Below, piece by piece: positions 35,586 through 44,373 of a stretch of 64,000 bases of DNA. The translations under genes were made by a program, and so were the position numbers. Position 1 is the stretch's first letter, and every line of letters begins with the position of its first letter. Under the pieces are notes generated by a model. It saw only the letters and a list, made by a program, of their open reading frames with translations. It did not search any database and was not told the origin of the DNA. The stretch comes from Catenuloplanes indicus (GTDB taxonomy: Bacteria; Actinomycetota; Actinomycetes; Mycobacteriales; Micromonosporaceae): NCBI RefSeq assembly GCF_030813715.1, contig NZ_JAUSUZ010000001.1, positions 4,526,001 to 4,590,000 of the forward strand, given 5' to 3'.

Positions 35586-37208
35586 TTGACGACTTTCGTT
35601 GACCCCAGCACGTTCCCGTCCCTCTTCGACTCGTCCGCGGACCCTTCCGCCGAGTCCGCTCCCGCCGCCGAGGCGGAGAGCACCCCCGAGGTCACCTTCG
35701 AGGACCTCGGCCTCCCCAACCGCCTGGTGCGCGCGCTCGCGCGTGAGGGCATCACCGCTCCGTTCGAGATCCAGGCCGCGACCGTCCCCGACGCGCTGGC
35801 CGGCCGGGACGTGCTCGGCCGTGGCCAGACCGGCTCCGGCAAGACGCTGGCGTTCGGCCTTCCGGTGCTGGCCCGCGTCGCCATGGGCGGCCGCGCCGAG
35901 CCGCACCACCCGAAGGCGCTGATCCTGGTGCCGACGCGCGAGCTCGCCATGCAGGTGGCAGACGCGCTGATGCCGCTCGGCAAGCCGCTGGGCGTATTCA
36001 TCAAGACCGCGGTCGGCGGCGTGCCGTACGATCGGCAGATCGACTCGCTCCGCCGGGGCGTCGAGATCATCGTGGCCACGCCGGGCCGGCTCGGCGACCT
36101 GATCAACCGCGGCGTCTGCAACCTGGACAAGGTGGAGATCACGGTCCTGGACGAGGCGGACCAGATGGCCGACATGGGCTTCCTGCCCGAGGTCACCGAG
36201 CTGCTGTCGAAGACCCCGGCGGACAGCCAGCGGCTGCTCTTCTCGGCCACGCTCGACAAGGACGTGGACACGCTGGTCAAGCGGTTCATGACCGACCCGG
36301 TCACGCACTCGACCGCACCGCCGGTCGCGACCGTCTCGACCATGGATCACCACATGCTGCTGATCCCGCCGCAGGACAAGTTCCCGGTGACCGCGTCGAT
36401 CGCCGCCCGCAAGGGCCGGACCATCATCTTCGCGCGTACGCAGATGGGCGTGGACCGGCTCGTCGAGCAGCTCGCGGTCGTCGGCGTCCGGGCCGGTGCG
36501 CTGCACGGCGGCAAGACGCAGCGGGCGCGTACCCGCACGCTGGCGGAGTTCAAGGAGGGCCGGACGAACGTGCTGGTCGCCACGGACGTCGCCGCCCGCG
36601 GCATCCACGTCGACGGCATCTCACTGGTGCTGCACGTCGATCCGCCGAAGGACCCGAAGGACTACCTGCACCGGGCCGGTCGCACCGCCCGGGCCGGCGA
36701 GTCCGGTGCGGTCGCCACGCTGGTCCTGCCGAAGCAGCGCCGCACCACGCTCGGCATGCTGGAGAAGGCCGGCGTCAGCCCCGCGCAGACCCGCGTCCGC
36801 GCCGGTGACGCCGCGCTGACCGAGCTGGTCGGCGCGCAGGAGCCGTCCGGCGTCCCGGTCGTGGAGGAGCCCGAGCCGCCGCGCCGTTCCGAGGGCGGCC
36901 GCGGCCGTCGCTTCGGCGGCGGCGGCGACCGCGGCCCGCGCCGCTTCGACGGCGAGCGTCCGCGCCGCTTCGACGGCCCTCGCGAGGACCGTCCGCGCCG
37001 CTTCGACGGCCCCCGCGAGGACCGTCCGCGCCGCTTCGACGGCCCCCGCGAGGGTGGCCAGGCCACCGGCAGCGGCGACCACCGCTTCACCGGCGACCGC
37101 CGCCCGAACTGGCGTGCCCGCGACGAGCGTCCCCGCGACGACCGCCCGCGCGACGACCGCCCCAGCGGCGGCGAGCGCCCGCACCGCCGCCCGGCGCGCA
37201 CGCACTGA
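35586..37208 (+). CDS. DEAD-box RNA helicase with RGG-like basic tail
   Basis: A 540-residue ATP-dependent RNA helicase. All core motifs are present: Q-motif region ITAPFEIQAAT, motif I GQTGSGKT, PTRELA, motif II DEAD (VLDEADQM), motif III SAT, and motif VI HRAGRTARAG. Residues from about 435 form an Arg/Gly/Asp-rich tail with three to four copies of an 11-residue unit PRRFDGPREDR, suited to RNA binding. It resembles RhlE/CsdA types that unwind RNA in ribosome assembly and cold response. The start is TTG at 35586, five bases after GAGAGG; no ATG or GTG lies nearby in frame. A 16-bp terminator follows. Confidence 0.92.
   Translation: MTTFVDPSTFPSLFDSSADPSAESAPAAEAESTPEVTFEDLGLPNRLVRALAREGITAPFEIQAATVPDALAGRDVLGRGQTGSGKTLAFGLPVLARVAMGGRAEPHHPKALILVPTRELAMQVADALMPLGKPLGVFIKTAVGGVPYDRQIDSLRRGVEIIVATPGRLGDLINRGVCNLDKVEITVLDEADQMADMGFLPEVTELLSKTPADSQRLLFSATLDKDVDTLVKRFMTDPVTHSTAPPVATVSTMDHHMLLIPPQDKFPVTASIAARKGRTIIFARTQMGVDRLVEQLAVVGVRAGALHGGKTQRARTRTLAEFKEGRTNVLVATDVAARGIHVDGISLVLHVDPPKDPKDYLHRAGRTARAGESGAVATLVLPKQRRTTLGMLEKAGVSPAQTRVRAGDAALTELVGAQEPSGVPVVEEPEPPRRSEGGRGRRFGGGGDRGPRRFDGERPRRFDGPREDRPRRFDGPREDRPRRFDGPREGGQATGSGDHRFTGDRRPNWRARDERPRDDRPRDDRPSGGERPHRRPARTH
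36945..37055 (+). repeat. 33-bp coding repeat in helicase tail
   Basis: Three to four near-identical 33-bp units, each reading CGCCGCTTCGACGGC and then CCTCGCGAGGACCGTC with only a base or two changed. They encode the PRRFDGPREDR repeats of the DEAD-box helicase tail. The high nucleotide identity suggests recent expansion, so copy number may differ between strains. Confidence 0.8.
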
Positions 37209-37220
37209 CACAGCACCACA

Positions 37221-37256
37221 GCGAAGGCCGTCACCCGAGGGGGTGACGGCCTTCGC
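37221..37256 (+). terminator. Strong terminator after the DEAD-box helicase
   Basis: A 16-bp perfect stem, left arm 37221-37236 (GCGAAGGCCGTCACCC), loop GAGG, right arm 37241-37256. It begins 12 bases after the stop codon. There is no downstream T-run, but a stem of this strength is typical of actinobacterial intrinsic terminators. Confidence 0.85.
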
Positions 37257-37578
37257 CGCATTCCGGGCCCCGCAATCCTCCACCGCGCGTTCTCGCCTGC
37301 GGCGGGCTCGGCTGCGGGAGCGCGTCGGCCGCACCGGGGCGGAAGCGTCATATTGCCGGTCTCCGCGCGACGTCCGGTGCCACCTCGTCCGCGGCACGAG
37401 CCCCAGCCGCGGCAAGGTGCACAGCGTTGTTCTTGGTCTGGAAACTACGGCGAGCCTATTCGGCGAGTTCGCGCAGGCCTCAGCGGTTCGATAGCGACTC
37501 CAGCGACGCGGCTGACCGGCGCGAGATCTCATACTCGCAGGACGCGGGCCGGGACCGGCTCCGCCGCGGCATCCGGAG
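37257..37578. other. Intergenic interval between convergent genes, nothing recognised
   Basis: About 320 bases between the terminators of two convergent genes. Short frames on both strands are Arg/Ser-rich, have no ribosome binding site and resemble nothing known. No RNA gene or repeat was seen. Confidence 0.6.
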
Positions 37579-37607
37579 CGGCGCGCGCCCGCGGTGGGCG
37601 CGCGCCG
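37579..37607 (-). terminator. Terminator after the cysteine desulfhydrase-like gene
   Basis: A 12-bp perfect GC stem, CGGCGCGCGCCC (37579-37590), loop GCGGT, GGGCGCGCGCCG (37596-37607). It lies 17 bases past the stop of the minus-strand gene. Confidence 0.75.
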
Positions 37608-37623
37608 GAGCGAGCGGACGGTG

Positions 37624-38718
37624 TCAGGGGTTGGTCCAGGTGCCGGAGGCCAGGAAGTCGCGGATAGTGGTCAGGTGCGGGGTCAGGTCGAGGTTCTGTT
37701 CGGTGACCCAGCTGTCGGAGAAGTAGGTGTCGGCGTAGCGTTCGCCGCCGTCGCAGAGGAGGGTGACGACGGAGCCGGCCTGGCCGGTGGCGCGCATCTC
37801 GGCGATGAGTGTGAACGCGCCCCACAGGTTGGTGCCGGTGGAGCCGCCGACGCGGCGGCCGAGGACGGCGCTGGCGGCGCGCATGGCGGCCAGGGAGGCG
37901 GCGTCGGGGACGGCGAGCATGCGGTCGACGACGGCGGGCTGGAAGCTCGGCTCGACACGGGGGCGGCCGATGCCCTCGATGCGGGAGCCGCGGCCGGTTT
38001 CGACGGTCCAGTCGGCGTCGCGGTAGGCCGGGAAGAACGCGGAGTTCTCCACGTCGACCACGCAGACGCGGGTGTCGTGGCGGCGGTAACGGACGTACCG
38101 CCCGAGTGTGGCGCTGGTGCCGCCGGTGCCGGCGCCGGTGACGAACCAGGCCGGGATCGGGTGGCGTTCCAGGGCCATCTGGGCGTAGATCGACTCGGCG
38201 ATGTTGTTGTTGCCGCGCCAGTCGGTGGCGCGCTCGGCGTACGTGAACTGGTCCATGAAGTGGCCGCCGAGGTCGTCGGCGAGACGGCGGGCCTCGATGG
38301 ACGCGGCGGCCGGGTTCTCCACCAGGTGACATTTGCCGCCCTGGAACTCGATCAGGCTGATCTTCTCGGCGGACGTGGTGGCCGGCATGACCGCGATGAA
38401 CGGCAGGCCGAGCATGCGCGCGAAGTACGCCTCGGAGACCGCGGTGGAGCCGGAGGACGCCTCGACGATCGTGGTCTGCGGGCCGATCCAGCCGTTGCAG
38501 AGGCCGTAGAGGAAGAGGGAGCGGGCCAGGCGGTGCTTGAGCGAGCCGGTGGGGTGCACCGACTCGTCCTTGAGGTAGAGGTCGATGCCCCACTCGGGCG
38601 GCAGCGGGAACGGCAGCAGGTGGGTGTCGGCGGAGCGGTTCGCGTCCGCCTCGACCTTGCCGATCGCCTCGGTGACCCAGAGCCGCGCCGGTTCGTCAGA
38701 GCGCGCGTAGGACGTCAT
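37624..38718 (-). CDS. PLP-dependent cysteine synthase-family enzyme (Cds1-like desulfhydrase)
   Basis: A 364-residue fold-type II PLP enzyme. The PLP lysine is in [11 protein letters not shown] near residue 61. The phosphate-binding or substrate loops are seen as [15 protein letters not shown] and [12 protein letters not shown]. It is longer than ordinary CysK and has the [18 protein letters not shown] form of the mycobacterial Cds1 group, which breaks cysteine to pyruvate, ammonia and sulfide. Activity is inferred from family resemblance. Its ATG (38718) overlaps the stop of an Lrp-type regulator (ATGA), so the two are coupled and amino-acid-responsive control is likely. Confidence 0.78.
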   Translation of the reverse strand: MTSYARSDEPARLWVTEAIGKVEADANRSADTHLLPFPLPPEWGIDLYLKDESVHPTGSLKHRLARSLFLYGLCNGWIGPQTTIVEASSGSTAVSEAYFARMLGLPFIAVMPATTSAEKISLIEFQGGKCHLVENPAAASIEARRLADDLGGHFMDQFTYAERATDWRGNNNIAESIYAQMALERHPIPAWFVTGAGTGGTSATLGRYVRYRRHDTRVCVVDVENSAFFPAYRDADWTVETGRGSRIEGIGRPRVEPSFQPAVVDRMLAVPDAASLAAMRAASAVLGRRVGGSTGTNLWGAFTLIAEMRATGQAGSVVTLLCDGGERYADTYFSDSWVTEQNLDLTPHLTTIRDFLASGTWTNP

Positions 38719-39164
38719 CGGACCACCGGCTGTGGACGGTGCTCCCACTTGGTGGAGAGCGCGATCGCGGTGCGCGTGCTGGCCACGCCGGGGACCCGGC
38801 CGATGCGCACGACGATCTGCTCCAGCTCGGCTATCGTGCCGACCCGCACCTTGATCTGGAACGACTCAAGACCGGCCATGAAGTAGCAGTCCTCGATCTC
38901 CGGCATCTCGCGCAGCGCGGCGCCGACGTCGTCGGTGTCACCGCCGGAGTCCTGCACGATGCCGATGAAGGCGGTGACGCCGAGCCCGACGGCCTCCGGG
39001 TCCACCTCGGCCTGGTAGCCGCGCAGGACGCCGTTCGACTCCAGCTTGCCGACGCGCTCGTGCACGGCGGGGGCGGAGAGGCCGACCTGGCGGGCCAGCT
39101 CCGCGTACGAGATGCGCGCGTTGCCGCGCAACAGCTCCACGATTTTCAGGTCAGTTGTATCCAC
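38715..39164 (-). CDS. Lrp/AsnC-family transcriptional regulator
   Basis: A 149-residue feast/famine regulator. The N-terminal helix-turn-helix is [21 protein letters not shown] (about 18-38). The C-terminal RAM ligand-binding domain shows GVTAFIGIV, then [18 protein letters not shown]. It is translationally coupled to a cysteine-degrading enzyme and probably senses cysteine or a related amino acid; mycobacterial and enterobacterial cysteine desulfhydrase genes have similar partners. The GTG at 39164 has no ribosome binding site, but TATTGT lies nine bases upstream, so a leaderless transcript is likely. Confidence 0.9.
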   Translation of the reverse strand: MDTTDLKIVELLRGNARISYAELARQVGLSAPAVHERVGKLESNGVLRGYQAEVDPEAVGLGVTAFIGIVQDSGGDTDDVGAALREMPEIEDCYFMAGLESFQIKVRVGTIAELEQIVVRIGRVPGVASTRTAIALSTKWEHRPQPVVR

Positions 39165-39388
39165 GGTGCGTTAACAATATCGCCCTCGACCGCGCACGGC
39201 GATCCGTCGTAAATCAGAACTAAGCTCGCAGATAGTACCGCCGAACGGCTCAACCAGTGCGTTTTCCACGTTCTCCGGACACGCTACGCGGGCGGTGCTT
39301 CAATGGCCGTACGTCCCTAGAGTGCTTCGGTGTGGACACGGAACGTAATCAATAATCCCCGAAGCATCGATCGACGCTAGGAGGGGTC
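39165..39388. promoter_or_regulatory. Divergent promoter region, lrp-type gene and bldC
   Basis: A 224-base divergent region. For the Lrp gene TATTGT (complement of 39174-39179) serves as a -10 candidate. For bldC the plus-strand leader ends CTAGGAGGGGTC before GTG. AT-rich TAACAATAT and TCAATAATC stretches are the probable promoter cores. No operator is assigned. Confidence 0.45.
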
Positions 39389-39652
39389 GTGGACACTGGA
39401 GATCGTCTGCTGACGCCGGGCGAGGTGGCTGCGCTGTTCCGCGTCGACCCGAAGACGGTCACTCGCTGGGCGGCCGCCGGCCGGATCGGCAGCATCAGGA
39501 CCCCGGGCGGGCATCGCCGCTTCCGGGAGTCCGAGGTGCGTCAGTTACTCGAGGGTGAGGGCGCCCTGGAGGAGCTGAACAAGGACCTGCCGCCGGAACC
39601 GAACGGCGGCAACGGTGGCCCCGGCGGCTACCACCCGCCGTCGCTCAACTGA
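39389..39652 (+). CDS. bldC: Developmental regulator BldC (MerR-type HTH)
   Basis: An 87-residue single-domain MerR-type DNA-binding protein: LLTPGEVAALFRVDPKTVTR, then GRIGSIRTPGGHRRFRESEV (about residues 7-53). This sequence is nearly invariant among actinomycetes. BldC binds cooperatively to direct repeats and controls the timing of differentiation. It has a Gly/Pro/Asn-rich tail of 25 residues, longer than the Streptomyces form. The GTG start has AGGAGGGG four bases before it. The last eight bases overlap the 3' end of convergent ubiX. Confidence 0.95.
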   Translation: MDTGDRLLTPGEVAALFRVDPKTVTRWAAAGRIGSIRTPGGHRRFRESEVRQLLEGEGALEELNKDLPPEPNGGNGGPGGYHPPSLN

Positions 39653-40274
39653 GCCGGCTCTGTGCGTTGAGCTCGCCGGTCCACCGGCGGAAGAGCGTGT
39701 GCGGTACGCCGAGCGCGTCCAGCACCTTGCCCGCCACGAAGTCGACGAGCTGCTGTGCCGAGGCTTCCGCGCCGGCCCCGTAGAACCCGGGGCTGGCCGG
39801 GAGCACCACCGCGCCCGCGTCGTGCAGTGCGATCAGGTGTTCCAGGTGTGACCTGGTCACCGGCGTCTCGCGCGGCACCACGACGACGCGGCGGCGCTCC
39901 TTGAGGGAGACCTCGGCCGCGCGCTGCAGCAGGTCCTTGGAGAGGCCGATGGCGATGCCGGCGCAGGCCGCGGTCGACGCGGGGACAACGACCAGACCAC
40001 GCACCGGGTACGAGCCGCTGCTCGGGCCGGCCGCGAGGTCGCCGGCCGGCCAGTGCACGACGTCACCCGGCGCGGTGCCGAGCCACGCGGCCAGGTCGTC
40101 CTTCCAGTGCGCGTCCCGGAACGGGCGGCCGGTCTCGTCCAGGATGGTCAGCCGGGCGGCCCGGGAGACGATCAGATCGACCGGCTCGCCGGCCTCGAAC
40201 AGCGCGCGGAGCACGGCGGCGGCGTACGGCGTCCCGGACGCCCCCGAGACGCCGACCACCCACGGACTACGCAC
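39645..40274 (-). CDS. ubiX: Flavin prenyltransferase UbiX
   Basis: A 209-residue enzyme that prenylates FMN to make prFMN, the cofactor of UbiD decarboxylases. It has the FMN-binding GVSGASGTPYA at the N-terminus, VVVPASTAACAGIAIGLS near residue 100 and VVVPRETPVTRSHL near 135, all family signatures. The GTG at 40274 overlaps the mqnP stop by eight bases. It is placed with mqnP and ubiD, which need the same pathway; the cofactor made here serves the adjacent UbiD. Confidence 0.94.
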   Translation of the reverse strand: MRSPWVVGVSGASGTPYAAAVLRALFEAGEPVDLIVSRAARLTILDETGRPFRDAHWKDDLAAWLGTAPGDVVHWPAGDLAAGPSSGSYPVRGLVVVPASTAACAGIAIGLSKDLLQRAAEVSLKERRRVVVVPRETPVTRSHLEHLIALHDAGAVVLPASPGFYGAGAEASAQQLVDFVAGKVLDALGVPHTLFRRWTGELNAQSRLS

Positions 40275-41163
40275 GGAGTCCCTGCAGGATCACGAGGTCC
40301 AGCAGCGCGAACGCGAAGAGCGCGACCGCGATCAGGCCGTTCGCGGTGAAGAACGCGCGGTTGACCCGGGACAGGTCGTCCGGGCGCACGATCCGGTGCT
40401 CGTAGACCAGCACACCGGCGATCCCGGCCAGGCCGAGCCACCAGAGCCAGCCGTACCCGGTGAGGTAGCCGAACGCGGCGTAGAGCGCGACCGTCAGCAC
40501 GTGCGTGGCCGCGGCGATCCGCAGCGCACCGGCGACGCCGTGCTTGACCGGGACCGAGCCGACGCCGATCTGCCGGTCGATGTCCACGTCCTGGCAGGCG
40601 TAGATGCAGTCGAACCCGCCGATCCAGGTGCCGACCGCGAGGCCGAGCACCATCGCCTCCCAGGACCATTCACCGGTCACGCCGATCCACGCCCCGACCG
40701 GGGCCACGGCCTGCGCCGCGCCGAGGAAGACCTGCGGGTAGTTGGTGAAGCGTTTGGCGTACGAGTAGATGACCAGCGCGAAGAGCGCCAGCGGGGCGAG
40801 GAGCAGGCAGAGCAGGTTCAGCGCCGCGGCCGAGGCGAAGAAGATCACCAACGAGATGATCAGGCCGGCCCAGGCCACGCGCATCGAGATCGCGCCGGTG
40901 ACCAGCTCGCGGTTGGCGGTGCGCGGGTTCTGCGCGTCGATCCGCACGTCGATGATCCGGTTGGCGGCCATCGCCACGGTGCGGGCGGAAACCATCGCGA
41001 CCGTGATCAGCCCGAGCGTGCCCCACTGAACGTTCGGCGACAGCGTGCGCATGGCGGTCAGCGCCGCCAGGTAGGCGAACGGCAACGCGAAGATCGAGTG
41101 CTCGATCATCACCAGCCGCAGGAAGCCCTTGACCGGGTTCGGCCGGGCTACGGTGTCGGTCAC
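40267..41163 (-). CDS. mqnP: Menaquinone biosynthesis prenyltransferase MqnP (UbiA family)
   Basis: A 298-residue membrane prenyltransferase with about eight to nine helices. The two Asp-rich prenyl-diphosphate sites are NRIIDVRIDAQNPRTANREL (about 69-88) and a later DVDIDRQIG (about 190-198). In futalosine-pathway bacteria this protein attaches the polyprenyl chain to the dihydroxynaphthoate-type acid. The GTG start (41163) overlaps the ubiD stop (GTGA), making ubiD-mqnP-ubiX one coupled unit. Confidence 0.92.
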   Translation of the reverse strand: MTDTVARPNPVKGFLRLVMIEHSIFALPFAYLAALTAMRTLSPNVQWGTLGLITVAMVSARTVAMAANRIIDVRIDAQNPRTANRELVTGAISMRVAWAGLIISLVIFFASAAALNLLCLLLAPLALFALVIYSYAKRFTNYPQVFLGAAQAVAPVGAWIGVTGEWSWEAMVLGLAVGTWIGGFDCIYACQDVDIDRQIGVGSVPVKHGVAGALRIAAATHVLTVALYAAFGYLTGYGWLWWLGLAGIAGVLVYEHRIVRPDDLSRVNRAFFTANGLIAVALFAFALLDLVILQGLRA

Positions 41164-42608
41164 AGGCCGTACTCCTTCCAGCGCTTGGTGACCTTCTGCA
41201 CGATCTCCGGGGACATGACCATGCTCTCCGGCCAGCCGCGGGTGTAGCCCTCGGACGGCAGCTTGCGGGTCGCGTCGACGCCGGCCTTGCCGCCCCAGAA
41301 CTGCTGGTAGGACGAGTGGTCGAGGTGGTCCACTGGGCCCTCGGTGAGCAGCAGGTCGCGCGAGTAGTCGACGTTGCCGAACGCGCGGAACGCGACCTCG
41401 GAGTAGTCGTGCACGTCGCAGTCCTCGTCCACCACGATGATCAGCTTGGTCAGCGACATCATGTGCGCGCCCCAGATCGCGTTCATCACCTTCTGCGCGT
41501 GCTTGGGGTAGCGCTTCCGGATCGAGACGATCGCGGCGTTGTGGAACACGCCCTCGGCCGGCAGGTCGTAGTCGACGATGTCCGGGATCATGAAGCGCAG
41601 CAGCGGCGCGAAGATCCGCTCGGTGGCCTTGCCCAGCCCGTGGTCCTCCTGCGGCGGCTGGGACGTGACGATCGAGTGGTAGACCGGGTCGCGCTGCATG
41701 GTCATGCACTCGATGTGCAGCACCGGGAACGGCTCGACCGGCGTGTAGAAGCCGGTGTGGTCGCCGAACGGGCCCTCCGGCATCCGCTCGCCGGGCTCGA
41801 GGTAGCCCTCCAGCACGATCTGCGCGTTCGCCGGGACCTGCAGCGGCACGGTCACGCAGTCGACCATCTCGACCCGCTCGTTGCGCAGGAAGCCGGCGAA
41901 CAGGTACTCGTCGATGTCGGCCGGCAGCGGCGCGGAGGCGGAGTAGCAGACCGCCGGGTCCGCGCCGATCGCGATCGCCACCGGCAGCCGCTGGCCGAGT
42001 TGCTCCGCGACCGCGTGGTGTGCGGTGGAGTTCTTGTGAATCTGCCAGTGCATGCCGAGCGTGTTGTGCGAGTGCTGCTGCAACCGGTAGAGGCCGAGAT
42101 TGCGCTTGCCGTTCTCCGGGTGCTTGGTGTGGGTCAGCCCGAAGTTGTGGAAGATCCCGCCGTCGCCGGGCCAGATCTGCAGGCCGGGCAGCCGGTTCAG
42201 GTCGACCTGGTCGCCCTTGTAGACGACCTCCTGGCAGGGGGCGGACTTCAGCTTCTTCGGCGGCATGGACTTCAGCTGCAAGACCTTGCCGATGCCGTCG
42301 CGGATGCCGGACCAGCCGACCGGCAGTTCCGGCTTGAGCATGTTGCCGATCCGCTCGCCGATCTCGTCGAGCGAGCCGACACCCAGCGCCCGTGCGGTGC
42401 GCTCCTCCGTGCCGAAGAGGTTGATCGCCACCGGCATGTCGCCGCGGGTGGGCCGCTCGAAGAGCAGAGCAGGGCCATGAGCCTTGACCGTACGGTTGAC
42501 GATCTCGCTCATCTCGAGGGTGGGGTCGACCGGCGCGCTGACCCGGCGGAGATCACCGGTCTTCTCCAGCGCGGCGAGGAAGTCCTTCAGGTCCGTGAAC
42601 GCCGCCAT
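41160..42608 (-). CDS. UbiD-family decarboxylase for menaquinone (MqnL-like)
   Basis: A 482-residue prFMN-dependent decarboxylase. Family hallmarks include RRVSAPVDPTLEMSEIVNRT at the N-terminus, LPGLQIWPGDGG near 128, EGPFGDHTGFYTP near 284 and ECMTMQRDPVYHS near 305. With UbiX and MqnP it carries out the late decarboxylation in the futalosine-derived route; gene names in use are mqnL/mqnM or ubiD. The ATG at 42608 was chosen; the open frame upstream runs into the divergent gene. No ribosome binding site is evident. Confidence 0.92.
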   Translation of the reverse strand: MAAFTDLKDFLAALEKTGDLRRVSAPVDPTLEMSEIVNRTVKAHGPALLFERPTRGDMPVAINLFGTEERTARALGVGSLDEIGERIGNMLKPELPVGWSGIRDGIGKVLQLKSMPPKKLKSAPCQEVVYKGDQVDLNRLPGLQIWPGDGGIFHNFGLTHTKHPENGKRNLGLYRLQQHSHNTLGMHWQIHKNSTAHHAVAEQLGQRLPVAIAIGADPAVCYSASAPLPADIDEYLFAGFLRNERVEMVDCVTVPLQVPANAQIVLEGYLEPGERMPEGPFGDHTGFYTPVEPFPVLHIECMTMQRDPVYHSIVTSQPPQEDHGLGKATERIFAPLLRFMIPDIVDYDLPAEGVFHNAAIVSIRKRYPKHAQKVMNAIWGAHMMSLTKLIIVVDEDCDVHDYSEVAFRAFGNVDYSRDLLLTEGPVDHLDHSSYQQFWGGKAGVDATRKLPSEGYTRGWPESMVMSPEIVQKVTKRWKEYGL

Positions 42609-42722
42609 GATGACCAGTCTTGCGCACTCGCCGGAATCGGTTGCGCGGGCGGTCCGATAACTGGTCGATCGCCACACAATCACGGTGCGTATCCGAATGA
42701 TTACAACGTAGTTTGTTCTGAT

Positions 42723-43403
42723 ATGCGGGGACTGGCGGCTTTGATGGTTCTGGCGACGGTCACACCGCCGCTTCCGGCGCAGGACCGGATGTCCGGCTAC
42801 CACCACCTCGGCGCCACCACGATCGGCGAGTTCCACGGCGCGTCCGCGCGGCTCACCGTGGTCGACCCGGAGGTACGGGCCGGCACGCACGACTTCGTCG
42901 CGGCCCGGCTGCTGGCCAAGCGGGAGACCGCGGACGGCGGCGTGGAGTGGCTGGAGGCGGGCTGGGCGGAGACCGGGTGGGGCGGCGACGGGCGGCAGCG
43001 GCTCTACACGTACGACAGCGTGTCCACGGCCTGGCGCTTCCACGACGCGATCCGGCTGGAGCCCGGCGACGAGGTCTGGATCGACCTGCGCACCGGTCCG
43101 GAGGGCATGTGGCAGGCGTGGGCGTGGTGGAACGGCGACTGGCACCTGCTGGCCGAGAAGCACGTGCCGATCGGCGCCACCGGACGGATGGAGCAGTACG
43201 TCGAGATCTACCACGACGACAGCGAAGGCCCGATGCACGTGCCGCACGCGGAGATCGACTACGCGCGGGTGCGGCTCGGCCCGGACGGTCCGGACGTGCC
43301 GTGGACGCCGGAGACCGCGCCCAGCACGACCGGCGAGGGCGACGACGGCTACTGCGTGGAGTGGCAGTCCCGCTTCACGTTCTGGTCCGCGGGGACGTGC
43401 TGA
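42723..43403 (+). CDS. Small secreted protein of unknown function
   Basis: A 226-residue protein with a short signal peptide (MRGLAALMVLATVTPPLPAQ). The mature part is rich in Trp, Asp and Gly and suggests a beta-sandwich (ARLTVVDPEV, WAWWNGDWHLLAEKH, VEIYHDDSEG). Two Cys residues lie in the last 16 positions (GYCVEW and AGTC). I do not recognise a family. TAGTTT lies eight bases before the ATG, so it may be leaderless. Divergent from ubiD and convergent with ccsB, one base apart. Confidence 0.7.
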   Translation: MRGLAALMVLATVTPPLPAQDRMSGYHHLGATTIGEFHGASARLTVVDPEVRAGTHDFVAARLLAKRETADGGVEWLEAGWAETGWGGDGRQRLYTYDSVSTAWRFHDAIRLEPGDEVWIDLRTGPEGMWQAWAWWNGDWHLLAEKHVPIGATGRMEQYVEIYHDDSEGPMHVPHAEIDYARVRLGPDGPDVPWTPETAPSTTGEGDDGYCVEWQSRFTFWSAGTC

Positions 43404-43404
43404 C

Positions 43405-44373
43405 TCAGACTCCGGCGTACGAGTGCAGGCCGCCGAAGAACAGATTCACGCCGAACAGGTTCATCAGCATGGTGAGGAAGCCGACGATCGCGATCCAGGT
43501 CGCCACGTTCCGGCGCACGCTGGGCGTGGCGCGGGCGTGCAGGTAACCGGCGTAGACGATCCAGGAGATGAACGCCCAGACCTCCTTCGGGTCCCAGCCC
43601 CAGTAGCGGCCCCAGGACGCCTCCGCCCAGATCGGGCCCGCGATCAGCGCGCCGAACGTCCAGATCGGGAACGCGAACGCGTGCAGCCGGAACGTCAGCC
43701 GCTCCAGCGCGGCCGCGTTCGGCACGTTCTTCGCCAGCGAGTACGGGAAGCTGCGCTTGCCCTTCTCGTACCCGTTGCGCATCAGGTAGAGCGCGGCCGG
43801 GACGACGCCGAGCAGGAAGATGCCGGACGAGGTGGACACGGCCGCGATGTGGATGATGAACCAGGCCGAGTCCAGCGCCGGGACCAGCGGGCCGACCGGC
43901 GTGTACGCCACCATGCCGGCCACGCCGAGCAGCAGCACCTGGAACAGCGCCACGAACAGGCCGAGGTGCCGCAGGCCGGGCCACCGGACCAGCACCACGA
44001 ACCAGGCCGCGATGCCGATGAACGTGGCCGAGAGGATGAACTCGTACATGTTGCCCCACGGCACCCGGTCGGCCGCGATGCCGCGGGTGACCAGCGTGCC
44101 GATGTGTGCGAGCGCGGCGAGCACGGTGACGCCCACGGCCGCCCAGCCGATCAGGCCGTTACTCCTCGCCGGGACCGGCTCGGACACGGACTCGATCGGG
44201 GCCGCTTCCTTGACGACCGGGCCGCCGGCCATGACCAGCTCGCGCTCCGGACGCATCGCGGCGCGGCCGATGTGGCTCCGGGTGCCGAACGCGTACTCCG
44301 CCGCGTGGCAGATCATCGCCACCAGGTAGGCCAGGACGGTCACCACCAGCAGCTGATCGGATAGCTCAGCCAT
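43405..44373 (-). CDS. ccsB: Cytochrome c biogenesis protein CcsB/CcsA-type
   Basis: A 322-residue membrane protein of system II cytochrome c maturation, which carries and attaches heme to apocytochromes outside the membrane together with ResB. It has about eight helices. The tryptophan-rich WWD-type heme-handling loop is WGRYWGWDPKEVWAFISW near residue 255, followed by HARATP. The ATG at 44373 overlaps the resB stop (TGATG), with AAGGGA upstream. Last gene of the hemL-ccs operon. Confidence 0.93.
   Translation of the reverse strand: MAELSDQLLVVTVLAYLVAMICHAAEYAFGTRSHIGRAAMRPERELVMAGGPVVKEAAPIESVSEPVPARSNGLIGWAAVGVTVLAALAHIGTLVTRGIAADRVPWGNMYEFILSATFIGIAAWFVVLVRWPGLRHLGLFVALFQVLLLGVAGMVAYTPVGPLVPALDSAWFIIHIAAVSTSSGIFLLGVVPAALYLMRNGYEKGKRSFPYSLAKNVPNAAALERLTFRLHAFAFPIWTFGALIAGPIWAEASWGRYWGWDPKEVWAFISWIVYAGYLHARATPSVRRNVATWIAIVGFLTMLMNLFGVNLFFGGLHSYAGV

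Noticed and set aside
37353-37726. Plus-strand frames of about 100 codons between two convergent genes
   Set aside because: Low-complexity Arg/Ser content, no ribosome binding site, and overlap with the end of the cysteine desulfhydrase-like gene.
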